Positions 21,090-34,400 of a DNA stretch of 64,000 nucleotides are shown in pieces. The translations under genes were made by a program, and so were the position numbers. Position 1 is the stretch's first letter; every line of letters begins with the position of its first letter. Source of the DNA: Tenebrio molitor (Eukaryota; Arthropoda; Insecta; Coleoptera; Tenebrionidae). The stretch covers positions 39,370,001 through 39,434,000 of the forward strand of contig NC_091046.1 in NCBI RefSeq assembly GCF_963966145.1, in the 5' to 3' direction. Under the pieces are notes generated by a model. The model ran no database searches. It worked only from the letters and a program-made list of their open reading frames with translations, and was not told the DNA's origin.

Positions 21090-23828
21090 CTATTTTTTCA
21101 GTCTCTTCATTTTTCTTTGGTGGCCCTCAGATACCGCGGAAAACTTGTCTTTGTCCCTGCAATATTTATAAATTAGAAAAGTGGTACACTTATCTAAAAT
21201 TAAATTAAAACAGTTGTGTTCCACGCAATGTATTTGCCCAAAATCGACCTTTTGTTTAAATGAACTTTTGAAAGTGTTTTCCAGATTTCTCTGAAAACCA
21301 CACTTATCAAGAAATTCATATAAACAGTGGTGTATATTTTGAACAAATCCCATTACATGGTCACTAGCATATGTCAGCCTCTGAGAGTTGTCCACTTCTT
21401 TAAAAGTAGTCAGGAGATGACGTGGAGTTGCAGCTTTGGAAAATAAAATATTCCGGCAATTATCACAATCAGGAGTGTCAATATTTTTCAACACCCAGCC
21501 TGCAACATACGCAAGACCTTGAGTATCTTCAACAGGAAGATCCTCAAATTCTGGGGAGATGAAATCCACTGACACTTCCGTCTGCGACAATTGCTCCTGC
21601 GTCTCCGTCGAAGTATCTCCTGAAAATTTCAACAAAGTGACCAAATCATCCAACGGCGTGCAATTGTCGTCTTCACAGTTTCTGTCAACACCTTTTGGTG
21701 AAGCCAAGCTGTTAACTACAACAGTTTTTAAGGCTGCTGTAAACTGGTGACAAGTAGGGTTGGTGTTAGCTGCGCCATGTTGACGGATGCTGGAAAATAG
21801 ATTCTCCAATGGATCTTGATTAAATGAACGTAGATTCAAATAATCAAAACCATTCCCATCTTTGAGTGTATCCCACAGAAAAATAATTGATCGGATCGTT
21901 GTCTGCCAACCGCGGACAAACGAATACCGATTCGAAAGATCGGCATCCGTGTCCAAATCAATTAGTTTCCAGTTGTTCAACTCTGTCAATAATTTTTTCC
22001 AAAAGTCCAAATGAGGTGAATTTCGCGACAAAGCACATCTAAAGCGTTTATGGTCAACCGGCTTACTATTTCCACTATTCAATGAATCGAACAAATCGTC
22101 AACTTTCTGAACAAATTCCGCTGTGAAAATGGCCTCGGCAGGCAGTACACCCAAGGTGGTCAACGTTTCCATAGCACTAGCCATGGAGCTGCTGAGTTGG
22201 GCTGCAGCAACCTTCACCTTCATTTTCATGTAGGAATCGTTTTTGAGATTAAAATGAGGTTGTTTTAATTTAGGCAAAGATTTGAAAGTTTTTTGCTGGT
22301 CAAAATTAAAGACAGACTCAATGTGGTGGAATCTGGCCCATTTGTGAGGAGCAAATTGGATTTTACATTTCAACAATGCATTCCGCGTATTCTTTAAGAG
22401 ATGAGGAACATCGAAAATGGTCACAATTGGCTTGTCCTTAACAAAGAAATAATAGGAACTTTGGCGGGGATGACGCTGATCACAAAGTTCCCTCAAGGCA
22501 GCGCAATTCGTTGGCCCTTGATCACAAACAGTGGCCAATACGTTTAATCCGATACCTTGAAGCTGTGAAATTATTTCTTTGATAAGGAACTTCAAATTGG
22601 CCGTTTGAATAGTTTTCGAAGTGAAATAATAGGCAATTACTTGTTTCCATTGCTTCCTGACTCCTCGAACCATAAAAACAAGTGCATGGTTGGCTGCCTT
22701 GTTTGTTCGTCCTAAATGACCAATATCTTCAAACCCACTTAAATATTGCTGTACACGCTCATAGTGAAAGCCTTGGCAAAGTGAAATTTCATCAAATAAT
22801 AACGTACAATTACTATCGGCTTGATTCATTTTACTGATTTGACTCCGCAGATGTTCCAAAATTACGCTATTGACACCAGTGTCAAACGGAATTTTAGCCA
22901 AAATTGCCTTGAGAGATCTGGACGAGGGTAATTGAAAATAAACTTGCAAATACCTATACAATCGTGGACTTCTTTTATACAAAGATAAAGCAAAGGCTTT
23001 ATCCTGCTCAGTCCATCTGCGTGCCGTTGGTTTGACATTAGCATTTCGAAGTTGAGAATTGATAAATTCTTTAGTAACAAAATTTACATTTTCATCAATA
23101 AATTCAAACTTCCCTTCATTGTATAAGTTTTGCAAAATTGTTACTTTACTCCTCTCCTTTTCTAATAATTTTGAAAGTTTAACAAGCCTTGACTTAACAT
23201 TGCGATGTGCTTTGTACATCGTTGATTTTCTAGGTGTTAATTCTTTCTGTCTCAAACCAATTTTACTCAAAATACTGTCCTTGCTGTTGCCCTCCAAAAA
23301 CGCGAATTTACCCGTGTTTGTCAAAACTTCACTCTCACCTGTTCTACAATAATTATGATCTTGAAGATCAACACTGGAAATGCCCATTATTTCACAATCT
23401 TGAGAATGTGAGGAAGGTTTTTGGTCGAAACATTTGCAAACCGCGGTCGATGTTGTAGCTTGATGACATGAACATTCTACAGATGTTTCATCTTGCATTA
23501 CACTCTCAGAAAAAGGAAGCTCTTCCAAAAGTACAAAATTTCCATTTGCAGAATGTTCATAGAGTTTTGGTACAGAACCCGTGTTTAAACGCTCCTTTCT
23601 CTCATTCACAAAACTACTAGCCTCAAAATGATCCTCACAAATTTTCCAGTGTTCAACGTTTTGAACCTCATCTATTTCACAAGCATCCTTCCAAAGTTGG
23701 TTTTGGTGAGCATCTTTGGGAAATGTGAAGAAGTGCTTGTTGACAAAGCCTGCAGAAACATTAACGTAATACCAGTTGTTACATCCTGGATATTTACAAG
23801 AATACTTCTTTCGGCCAACAACTTCCAT
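21090..23828 (-). CDS. THAP-domain P-element-type transposase (THAP9-like), intact
   Basis: An uninterrupted 912-aa frame. I chose the ATG at 23828 because it directly precedes the THAP zinc finger; an in-frame ATG 11 codons upstream adds nothing recognisable. The THAP domain (about residues 7-90) shows the C2CH pattern CKYPGC...W...CEDHF and ends VPKLY. A basic, possibly coiled-coil region follows (KSRLVKLSKLLEKERSKV). The RNase-H-like catalytic domain has LLFDEISLCQGFHYE (candidate Asp ~346), VCDQGPTNCAAL (Asp ~436), FDVPHLLKNTRNAL, and DPLENLFSSIRQHG (Glu ~675), in the order known from P-element and THAP9 proteins. It has no introns and all key residues are present, so it may be active. 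Alternatively it is a domesticated gene kept by selection. The partial copy next door favours a mobile element. Confidence 0.88.
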   Translation of the reverse strand: MEVVGRKKYSCKYPGCNNWYYVNVSAGFVNKHFFTFPKDAHQNQLWKDACEIDEVQNVEHWKICEDHFEASSFVNERKERLNTGSVPKLYEHSANGNFVLLEELPFSESVMQDETSVECSCHQATTSTAVCKCFDQKPSSHSQDCEIMGISSVDLQDHNYCRTGESEVLTNTGKFAFLEGNSKDSILSKIGLRQKELTPRKSTMYKAHRNVKSRLVKLSKLLEKERSKVTILQNLYNEGKFEFIDENVNFVTKEFINSQLRNANVKPTARRWTEQDKAFALSLYKRSPRLYRYLQVYFQLPSSRSLKAILAKIPFDTGVNSVILEHLRSQISKMNQADSNCTLLFDEISLCQGFHYERVQQYLSGFEDIGHLGRTNKAANHALVFMVRGVRKQWKQVIAYYFTSKTIQTANLKFLIKEIISQLQGIGLNVLATVCDQGPTNCAALRELCDQRHPRQSSYYFFVKDKPIVTIFDVPHLLKNTRNALLKCKIQFAPHKWARFHHIESVFNFDQQKTFKSLPKLKQPHFNLKNDSYMKMKVKVAAAQLSSSMASAMETLTTLGVLPAEAIFTAEFVQKVDDLFDSLNSGNSKPVDHKRFRCALSRNSPHLDFWKKLLTELNNWKLIDLDTDADLSNRYSFVRGWQTTIRSIIFLWDTLKDGNGFDYLNLRSFNQDPLENLFSSIRQHGAANTNPTCHQFTAALKTVVVNSLASPKGVDRNCEDDNCTPLDDLVTLLKFSGDTSTETQEQLSQTEVSVDFISPEFEDLPVEDTQGLAYVAGWVLKNIDTPDCDNCRNILFSKAATPRHLLTTFKEVDNSQRLTYASDHVMGFVQNIHHCLYEFLDKCGFQRNLENTFKSSFKQKVDFGQIHCVEHNCFNLILDKCTTFLIYKYCRDKDKFSAVSEGHQRKMKRLKK

Positions 23829-24277
23829 GACTGATGTATGCAAGGACCAAAGACAAATCAAAGATTAAAATAAAAACTTTCTACTTATCTTAAATAATGA
23901 TGTGTGGATCTATACACCATTCCTTGCTCCACGGCCCTGCAGAAACGAGTCAAATCTGAAATTAAATTTAAAAAAAAAAATTATTAACTTGGCGTCGAAA
24001 AATTTGCCAAGCGTGCTCACCAAACCATAACCACACAAGAATGCGCGGGAATGTCGCAGGTGCTAATTCGCAAACTCACAAGATGACAAGAATGACATTT
24101 GCCTGCGCGGTCTATTCAAAATTTCCCCCCTCGCTCCACGCTCCGCCGGTGGCACCCACACTTTTTACGCTGCCATTTTACCAATACCAGTTTCACCCCC
24201 CTGCATCATAGAGTGAGGTTAGTTTATTAAATTCAAATGTCATCGACGCACGACGCTTTGACCCTTGTTGCCAACCT

Positions 24278-25445
24278 AAAATATGGAAATAAACTATTTG
24301 GGGAAAGATAATTTGACTTTTTACAAAATTAACAAAATTATACAGGATACAGGATGAAGTTAAAAATGTTATTGATAATGATAATACAGAGTGATTTTAC
24401 ATTTTTGATGGAAAGGGCACTAATTAAAAATATTAAGAAAATACAAGTCAATCCTAAATCTTAAAATCTCCACGTTTCTCATTTCATTACATTGATTACT
24501 TTTTTTCTCTAAAGATACAAGGTGTAAACAAAACACCTTATCCATGATATAAATCGAAACATATTTGTCATTTAAAAATAATGTATGCATGCTGCATTAA
24601 TTTATTATTACTGACATGATTAAATTCCCTTTACTTTAATTTTGAAAGTATTACCTACAGCAACAGAGTAAACGTATTATTGACTTATTAAGGAGAGCTT
24701 ATTTCAAAATGTCATTGTGACTGTATTGTCCCATTACTAACAGAAATAATGAACAATAATGACCTCGATAATAACAAACCTTTTCATAATATTTTATTTA
24801 TTAGTAATCAGTAAACCTTTGAAAGTTTGTATGAAACCATCCATTACCTTGTGCGGCATTTATGAAACCTTTTTTATGAAGGTTCAAAGAAAAATTATTC
24901 AAAGGCAGCGCTCCACCGTTGCCGTTGTAAATTTTCCATGAAGTTGGAGGTCAGAGAGATAGCTTTTTATCACACAAAGAAATTATGTTTATGTTTAATT
25001 GAAAGCAGTGTTTATCTCCCGTCACTCATCACATCTGTGAAAAGGAAGGACGAAAAAAAAAACGAAAAATGACGCAAACATTTCTGGTTCAGTGATTTAG
25101 ATACCTACACCGATTTATATTTTACAAACATGTATATTTTTTTTTTCATTGATACCTAAGTAATTATTTCAAACCGGTTTTCAATAGTTTTTTCCATTTT
25201 GTAAGTTGCACTAAGCGGCAGCTTCATTTCAAAACCGAATTCGCGGAGTGAATTGAGAATTGAATCGATCCGACGCTTGATGACGTCTTAGAGTGGTGGG
25301 GAGAACCAGTGACGTCATGTCGTCTTCATACTAGTACAACTAAATGTCGAACAGATAGGGAGACGTCAATACCGCACTTTTCAAATCAGTGTATTTAGTT
25401 CATGTGAGGTTTTTTGTATGAGTTGGGACAACAAGATCAAAGAAA
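24278..25445. other. Intergenic region and Ly6 gene promoter/5' UTR
   Basis: AT-rich to about 25.2 kb, then more GC-rich. An initiator-like ATCAGTGT occurs at about 25385-25392, some 55-60 nt before the Ly6 start codon. No TATA box was identified. No other gene was seen. Confidence 0.4.
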
Positions 25446-28400
25446 ATGTTTCAAAGTGCCAGAGCCTTATGCACCGTCCTCACACTTGGCATCGTTATAG
25501 TTGAATGTAAGTTATTTTTTAATGTGCACTCGACTGTACTTCTTTGCTGTCCTGGGGCCAAAACGTCGTTTTTTTCGGTACCAAAGTCGTTATGTAACCT
25601 CAGCTCTGCCGGCAGCACTTCCGTGCTTGACGCAACAAAATCGATTTAACCTAAAACTAATTTTGTTTTTATTATTGGAAAAGGTCGATATTAAGGTAGG
25701 GAATAATCAGGATTGATGAAAGGTCGCTGGAAACAGGGGACTGACCGGGCTAGGTGCCAGGAGGAGGCGTCCAGCTCCTGACACAATTATTTTTTGCTGG
25801 CACCTGCAGAGCTTTCAAGCCGAAACGTCACAGAAAGTCCCGATCAAAATCTGTCACAATTACGAATTTGTCGACTTTGTAATCAACACGAAATACTTGT
25901 GGTGTCTTTCCGGTTGTTTGTTATTTGTCTGGCATATCGTAAACAGGGGCCCGGATCGCCCGGACTAAATTAGCCGGCGACAACGGCTCCGCTCATGAAA
26001 AGGATTATTTATGCTATTTAACGGGACTCGTTTCACTAATTTCCCAATATGTTATCGATTCTGACAAAAACAGGTTTGTGTTCTAGTCTGTTTTCATAAT
26101 TAAATTATGTTCGTAAATCGCGTCCTCGGCGACAACTAAAGGCACTTAAAATAATGGTCTTAACCGCAGCCAATCGATAACTCCTGAAAGGTAATCAACG
26201 TAAAGTTTGCCGTTAATAAGCGACCCATGAGAATCACTCGATCCGAATGAAAGTTCGCGTGATTATTTACAACAAACCGCAAATCCATTTATTCGATCTT
26301 AAAACTGATCCGACCGTGTCGGATCCAACGATAAACCGCGACCTTGACATGGTATATTTATTGGTAACTTTATACGCCATTAAAATTGAATGACATTTTT
26401 CTTATGACCGGCTGAACGGGGCCATCCGGGTGCAACTGAACTGCGCACAAAACTCATTAGATCCTTAATCCAACACTCGAACTGCGCTCAAGAAATTTAC
26501 TCTACCTGTACTGACCTTTACAAACACCTAAACTGCGCTCAGTATCCAGAGGGATTCGAGAGATGATATTGATAAAAACACGTTTTCCATATTTACCCTT
26601 TCAGTAAAACTAAAATTCACAAATAACTTAGTTACTTGTAATTCCCTTATTTATAATTTTTTCTCAACTTCTTACCACTCCTTCCAGCGCCCAGTAAACG
26701 TTTTCTGAAAATTTTTATTGGTCATCGTCTCATCGTCCTTCTCGGTTCTCCTATCTGAATGTTCAATGGACAACTATTTAATCTTTTGACCTCCCGATAG
26801 TTGATAGTTAAATTCTTTTTGGAAATTGAAAATGTTGGTTTATGATGCTGCTTCTAATAATTCCGCCGACAAGTACCTACTTTCGGTACGTACAATTCTC
26901 AAACAATTGGTTAAATCCCATCATTCGACGTCTATTTGTCGCCGTCCTGTGGCAAAACCCACAGGAGGCAACGTGGAACCAAGTAAATGTATAATCAATT
27001 TAGTAAGTACCTGCATAAGTGCTGAGCGCAGTTCAGTTGAGGATTAAGCAACCCTTCTAATGACCTGACTACCTGTTCCTAATCTGTGCGCAGTTCGAGT
27101 GCCTCCGGGGCCATCCAGCCCCGGAGAGGGTCAAGAGAGATTGGAGATTGTCAATCGATCAAAAATGACGAGCAGAATGTGGAGCGCCGTGCTTTTGGCC
27201 GAGTTTAACACCCCCATCACGGGACTTTCTGGCGACGCTTCTCCCTTGTTTTAATCCGCCTTTAACGGGGTTGCATAGTCTGGTTCATTGGATTTTCCGA
27301 GAGTTTCCGCGCTATTATCCTAGCTCAAATAAGGGGCACGTGTTGAGCTTAATTGTTGCGTCGCATTGAGGACGATGGTCAAAATGGGAGTTTTTGTTTG
27401 TTTAGGTAACGCCAGGTATGGGATGGACCATGATCCACGGGGCAGAGAAGAAATCAAAGAATCCATCGAGTGTTACGAATGCAATTCCGCATATGATCCT
27501 AGATGCGGCGATCCGTTTAATCCTTACACAATAGGAAAAGTGAACTGTTCCATGAAGAGACCGTTAAATCATAATATCAAAGTACCGCCGACGCTTTGTA
27601 GAAAGACTGTTCAAAAAGGTAAGGCAGCTCGTGTAAAAAACAATTATCTTACATGATATTGCATTCATACATACACATTTTCAATTTGATAATTGAAAAC
27701 TGGAAGGTCTTTTATATAAATTTAAATCACATTTATAACAATAGCAATGAGTTCATCTAAAAATCACAACAGTGATTTGTGAAAATACTTTCTAGGTTTT
27801 TGTTGTTGTTTTCTTTTTGCAAGCCATTAGAGAACTTATTTTCCTTTCAGTTTATTATTTAACATATTATTCAACATATTTATTAATGATATGAACGAAG
27901 AAATACCGGGTTATGTCCACACAATCATTTATTACGCAGGTGATACCATCTTCATTGTAAGAGAAAAAGGCCAACATAATTTAAAATCATATAAATTAAC
28001 TGGTTGCAACAAAGCGAACTGATTATAAATATTATATTAATAAAGAATATTATTTTTAAAACATGCAAGTCAAATCGCAACACACACGACATACAGAGAG
28101 ATACCTATTAATGATGAATGGGTTGAGTTAAGTTTATACACGAAGTGTCTGGGTGTCATAATCGACGGCAGTTGCATATCGATAGTTTGATTAAACAACT
28201 AAATGATATTTGCTGTGATATTGAGATGTTAAAAAATATTTACCAACATGGAATATTCGTAAGATTTATTGTGGAGTATTTTTATTGAAATTAAAGTATG
28301 TGATTAAATTTTGAGGATGTTGTTTCGGAATTGAAAGAATTTTTATTGTGGAAAGTGCGCCCCACGCATCTTGATATTCCGTTAAGAGAGACGACAAAAT

Positions 28401-31400
28401 AAATTGCTTACGGTGGCAGCATCATTCATTTCATTCATTTATTTAAATGTAAAGACAAATATAAAGATTCCCATTATCACAATACAAGATTTTATAACAA
28501 TTTTGTATTTCCTAGGCGTAATTTAAGTTTGTCAGAAAAAGCTTCTTGTTACGTTAGCATAAAATTTTACAAAAGACTATGTGAAAAATTAAAATAAAAA
28601 CGTATAATGAAGATATTTAAAAAAACTTTGCAGGTTATTGGTAGAACAAAAAACCTTACGCTGAAGAAGAATTTTTAAATAAGTAATATAAATTTAGATA
28701 GGAATTTTTTGTAACATACGTAATGTTCATTTGACTTGTTTCAACTCGCTGAATTTTATATTCAGTTGTGAAATAAAATGTAATATAAAATACATATAAA
28801 AAGGGATATACGGCAATGGCGGCTCGTCAGGGTAGGCAAGGTAGGCACCGCATGCTATGAGTGACAAAAAGTAAAAGTAAAAAGCTCTAGTTAACTTTTT
28901 GCATTAAAATTCGATAAAATCTATTGCTGCAAAACGACGCAAAGTGTCACTTTCTGCAAAATTCACCATTGTTCCTGTCCAAAAGCACCTAGATACATTT
29001 AAAAACAATCGACTTGTGTAAAACTGATTAGAAAATTGGAAGAAATGTGTCTCACTTTTATTGTAAGGTAAATTAAAAAAAAAAAAACATTTTTTAAGTG
29101 TCCGTGTTTTTTGTCCTGGAGTGTATTATTATTATTACACACCGCACAACAATTATCGCATAACATACATATGTTTATACATGTAAAATTTGAACTTTTA
29201 CTTAATTTTTTTTCTGTGTTATCCTTCCGAGAATAAAATTGTATAAAAGCCATATTGCACATATCAACCTAAGGAGTTACAGTCACTGATTGATTCGCTC
29301 TAAAGAACGAGATGGTTTTGCAATGTATTGCATACAGTCAACAAAAATTAACATCACCAGCGCAAAAATCAATTATCATTCCAATATAGGGTTAAAATCT
29401 TCTTAAAGATTAAATTTAGCTATTCGTACAAAGTGTTTGCAGACCATTTGCTATACAGGGTGTTTCTGAAATACGTGTGTTAATTTTAACCAGTGAAAGA
29501 ACTCGCCAACTTATGAAACTTTTCTCTATAACATTTTGTAAAATTCGTAAAAGTATTCCAAGATTTTTTGCCCCACAATTTTTACCAAACGAGTGGTTTT
29601 GTGTGATTAACTAGTTTCCATTTTGTGTAACCATGAGAATCTAAATTTTGATTATTTATTTTTTTCTATAACAATGGTACTTTTTAACAAAGCTCTGTTT
29701 CTATCACAACAGAAAATTTTCATCCTTACCTATAGACGGGTATACACTTTGATGGTTAATTTATTCCAAATTTTAAATCAATTTGTATTGCTTTTTCGTA
29801 AAAATGTTATAGAGAAAAGTTCTATGATTTGGCGCGTTCTTCCACTGGTTAAAATTAACACACGTATTTCAGAAACACCTGTATACTTAAGAAACAAAGT
29901 TATGCGATAATTGTTGTGCTGTGTGTATTTTGCTTTTTCCTTGATAGAGCGTTGCATACTTTGGATATTAATTTAATAATACTGCCGTTATAGATATCAT
30001 GCCCCTATAGAAAATAGTCGATTAAATTAAAACTAATCCATTAAAATTCCAAAGTAAGTACCGTAGGAATGACTTTCCTGATGAGGTGGTTGTACACAAT
30101 TTTTGGTGGATCCTTATGACTTCAATCTATATTTCTAAGTAATAAACTTGTGTAAGTTTCATCCGTCATGACAAATTTTTCAACAAATCTAAATTTGCCT
30201 CGGAATTTACTTGTCAGATGTGATTCTAATTTTGTGTTACTATTTTCTGTGTCGTTTTTTAAACCTCATTCATTCTGCAAAATCCTATCTACACTACCTG
30301 CAGCAAAGCTATAAATTTAGGATAAAAAATTCATTGTGACTTGTCGATCGTGGACCAAATCAATGTTTCTGTTCTGGAGTTTCTTCCACCTAGGTAATGT
30401 ATGTTCGTAAGATTTTCTGCGATGGTTAATTTATCTGAAGGAGTTCCTAATGAGTTGCTGATATATTTACTGTGGCTAACGTAATTTTCCTTATACAGTG
30501 TACAATATGCATATTTCATTTTTGTCTTTGTAAAGCAAAGACATTTAGCATTAGAAAAGCTTTGTTTTGCAATGAAACAACTTGAAAAAATCTCAAGAGC
30601 TTCTACTTTAGAAAAATTTAACAGTCAATTTTTATTTTTATAAATGCAGAGTTGTTATCTCTTACACCCAAAATCCAAAAAGTACATTAATGTCATCGGA
30701 AATTCCTTTTCGAGAGGATTTCCCTTGCTATTCAACGTGGAAACGCTACTAGCATTCGGGGCACTTTTCCAGATTCTGCATTATTAGCGGAAATTTTTGT
30801 ATTGTAAACCAAAGATGTTATGTGCGTAAGTTGCTTAATTATATTTTATACATAAAAGTACAAAGATTTTGGAAAAAATGTGTTTTTTAATAAGTCGGAT
30901 CATGTTTCAGGAAAAAATCTACGTTTAAATGTATTAAAGTTAAAGCAGTTATTTTATATTTTATTAAGGTTATTAAAAGTTTATGGAGCTTGTATCTTCA
31001 CGTTACACCAAATAAGCTTTCTTAGTTTTATTTACAAGATATTAAAAGTTTAATGTCAAATGTTAATTTTAAAAAGAAACTTAATATGCTGGGAACAAAA
31101 CAAATTCTTATTTTACCTTGAATATATGTATTAGTGTTTTTACATTTTAATCATATAAATTTACATTATGTTTATATTATCTTTTTTGTTACTTTGTATT
31201 CATATTACATATTATGTAGAACAACTTTGCACACATCTTGATTAACTTCGCTCTATAGAAATTTACAATAATCAACTTTAAACTTCGATTTTAGTACTCC
31301 TGCTTATCCTGTGTTTTTATTTTAAGGCTGCTCCCGTTTGATAAAAAAATGCATTCGTTAAACTCTAACTGGAAATAAACTAGATGACGATCTCGTATCC

Positions 31401-34400
31401 CTACTTTACAGTAAATAGGCTTTGTCAGTTTTATTTACAAGATAATAATAAATCTTTAAATTAATGTCTTGCAAATATTTTTAAAAATATTTTATCGTAT
31501 CATTAACGATTATGATCACTTCATGTTACACATTTATTGATAATTATGAAATCCATAATATTCGGATAACTCAGCTTCCTTAGTTACTTATAATACGTTA
31601 GTTACTCATAATAATACATTAGTTACGCGTTCATAATACGTTAGATACTATGATACGATAAAGCTTGAAATATAACTCGAACAGTATGGGATTTAAACAA
31701 CGCTCGGACGTTGTGCAGGTGACTCGGCTAATCGCCTCGTCGCCTGGCAACGTCCTCGCATATTATAAATCCCATAATATTCTCGTTATATTAAATATGC
31801 CAAATAATTATTATTATATCGTACCCTGAGATCACAAAAATAATTGAGTAACCCATGACATAAAGCAGTTGGCAGCACTAATGTAAATATACGGAGTGAT
31901 CAAGAAACTAATTTCAGGTTGTTGGTTTACTTGACAGTTATCTGACGTAATATTTTAAAAGCGACAAAATGGTAGGATATGAGACTAAAAATTAACGATA
32001 GAGAGAAATTAAATTTGAAATACAGAACAACTATTTTTACTTGTAGTGTCAACTCGTCAACAATGGGAGGTTACTCCAGTTGTACCAAATAAAATTCAAT
32101 ATTAACAAATCAAACAGTCCTTGCTAGTAGTATCGGATAGCAAAAAAAAACTGGTACAGTATGTTACTGTAGACACTTCCAAACTGAGTGAGTTTGAATG
32201 AGTTTTGATAGTGTCTATAGTAACATATTGTACTATGCCGGCCAAAAAATTTTGGCCGTCATTGACTGTCAATTCAAAAAAAATAATTGTAATCCGTACT
32301 TATTTGTCATCATGATTACCGTCTTGATTATGAACGTTATTTTTTGGGTGGTGAATTTCAAAACTCAAAATTATTTTGTCATTTATACTACACAGAACAT
32401 TTACCTCAGGTTATCTATGTACGATTGCTCTAATTTTGTTCATTAATGTCGGATTTTTGGAATATCTGAGCTGCAAACAGTTTAAGTTGATTGTCAAAAT
32501 GACAAGAATCGAAAGTAGGGTTACAATTCCTAAAGGTTTATTTACACTTTTCTTGAATGTCAAGAAAGTGACGGCCAAAATTTTGTGGCCGCCATAGTAC
32601 TAGTTTTTTTTGCTATCCGATTGTACATTTATTTATGCTTTTGCAGTACTATTGAAGTGGTTAAAAAATATTTAGCAACATGGAATATTGCAGTGGAGCA
32701 TTTTTAACCAAATTAAAGTATGATATTAAATTTTGGGGATGCTGTTCGAGAATTTAAAGAATTTTTATTGTACAAAAAATACGTCCTACGCATCATCGTG
32801 CATAGAAAAATTTAAATTGTTGTTGTCAATGAAACACATTTAAGTCCTCTAACCTCTAAACTTCAAACAAGGAAACGAAAAATTTCAAAAAATTGTTAGA
32901 AACTGTAGCAACAATAACTTGTTACAGCGAATGTATTAAATGTATTAAACAAGACTTGTAAGATGTAAGTACTTTCACAAATATTGGGCCATAATACTAT
33001 ACTATTATACGAGTTTAACAAGACGTGTATTATCACATGAGTGTGTTTAAAGCATGACGAGCGTAGCGAGAAGTGCTTTAACGGAACGAATGTGATAAGA
33101 CTTCTTATTAAACGAGTATAATATACTATTTTATCTACTTTGCTTTACTAATTCCTGAAATTTCAGCTGTTCAAGTTTTCATATTAGACTAGGGACTTTC
33201 GCGTGGGTTGGTAACAGACATTTTTCACAAAAATGTAAGGTTATTTTACTAAATTTACTTCGTAGTTTCACTGGTTACCTTGACGCCTGACGTCAAACGG
33301 CTGATTTTGCCAATATTACAAAATCTAAAACTTACCAAAAACAGTTTAATAATATGCTTCATTATTAAACTGTTTTGGGTATAATAATGAGCCTATTTAT
33401 AACTCAAAGTAGATAAATAATATTTTTTGCATATTGTAATGAAAGTTGCTCTTTTTTACACGAAAAATCGTAGTGAAAGTAACACTTTTTTACACGACAA
33501 TTTAATTCATACACTAAAAATCCCATAAGCAGCGGTGTTTTTGTCATTATGACAGCGAAAAAAGTTTGCCCTAACTTTTCCAGCGACAAAACGGAACCTA
33601 ACTTTTGAAAGCGTCTGATTCTAGTAGGTCTGCATCATAGTGATTTACGTATTCATTAAATTGTCTTACCGAATTACACTTAAGCTTTTTTTGTGTGTCG
33701 AAGTGAACTTGCCATTTATAATTCGAGTTTTGTTGTCTCGCAATTAAACTTAAAAAACTGCCAGAAAAAATTACTCGTCCTACGGACTTGTAATTTTTTC
33801 AGAGGCAGTTTTTTTCGTTAAATTGCCAGACAACAAAATTCTCATTGAAATGTCAAGTTTATTTTGACAAATAAAAGCTCTCGTGTAATTATAAGTGAAA
33901 AATCGTAGTGAAAGCAGTACTTTTTTGCATCATTTTATTCCATCTCCTTGGAGATGATTGTCAAAGCATAACTATTTTTTTTTTGTAATTTTTCATAAAT
34001 CCTTTTAGACCAAATTTCTCAACTTAATACATCGATATGCAAAAAAATAGTGTGTACAACACGTTATGAAAGTCTCTTTTTTTCACTTATTAACTGCAAA
34101 TTCATGAAAAAAAGTATGACTTTCATAACTAGTTGTACAAATAACTACATATTTCATGTTGGGGCTGTCGGATCTATAACATTCAAGACGAATATCTTAC
34201 TTAAAATTTAAATCTAATTCAAATTATAAAGTGTGTTGTAACGTGTGGGTGCTTTACCGTTTTCTATTTTTACCTATCGTATAAATCGCCGTATAAATAT
34301 GTTGTAATAATATAAATGTATGTTAATCATATACACTCTTGGGCCACTAATCCTGTGATAACTATCACAAGTTTGAATATTCAAATAACAACGTCGATTT

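Larger units (their letters stand above)
20139..24277. mobile_element. Candidate P-like element with 12-bp inverted ends
   Basis: AGGTTGGCAACA at 20139-20150 is repeated in inverse at 24266-24277, bracketing the transposase gene and its partial copy. Beyond the 12 bp the ends diverge, and no clear 8-bp target duplication is present (TATGTTAA against AAAATATG). The boundary is therefore a hypothesis; the repeats might be promoter motifs of PSMG3 and of the transposase gene. Confidence 0.35.
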
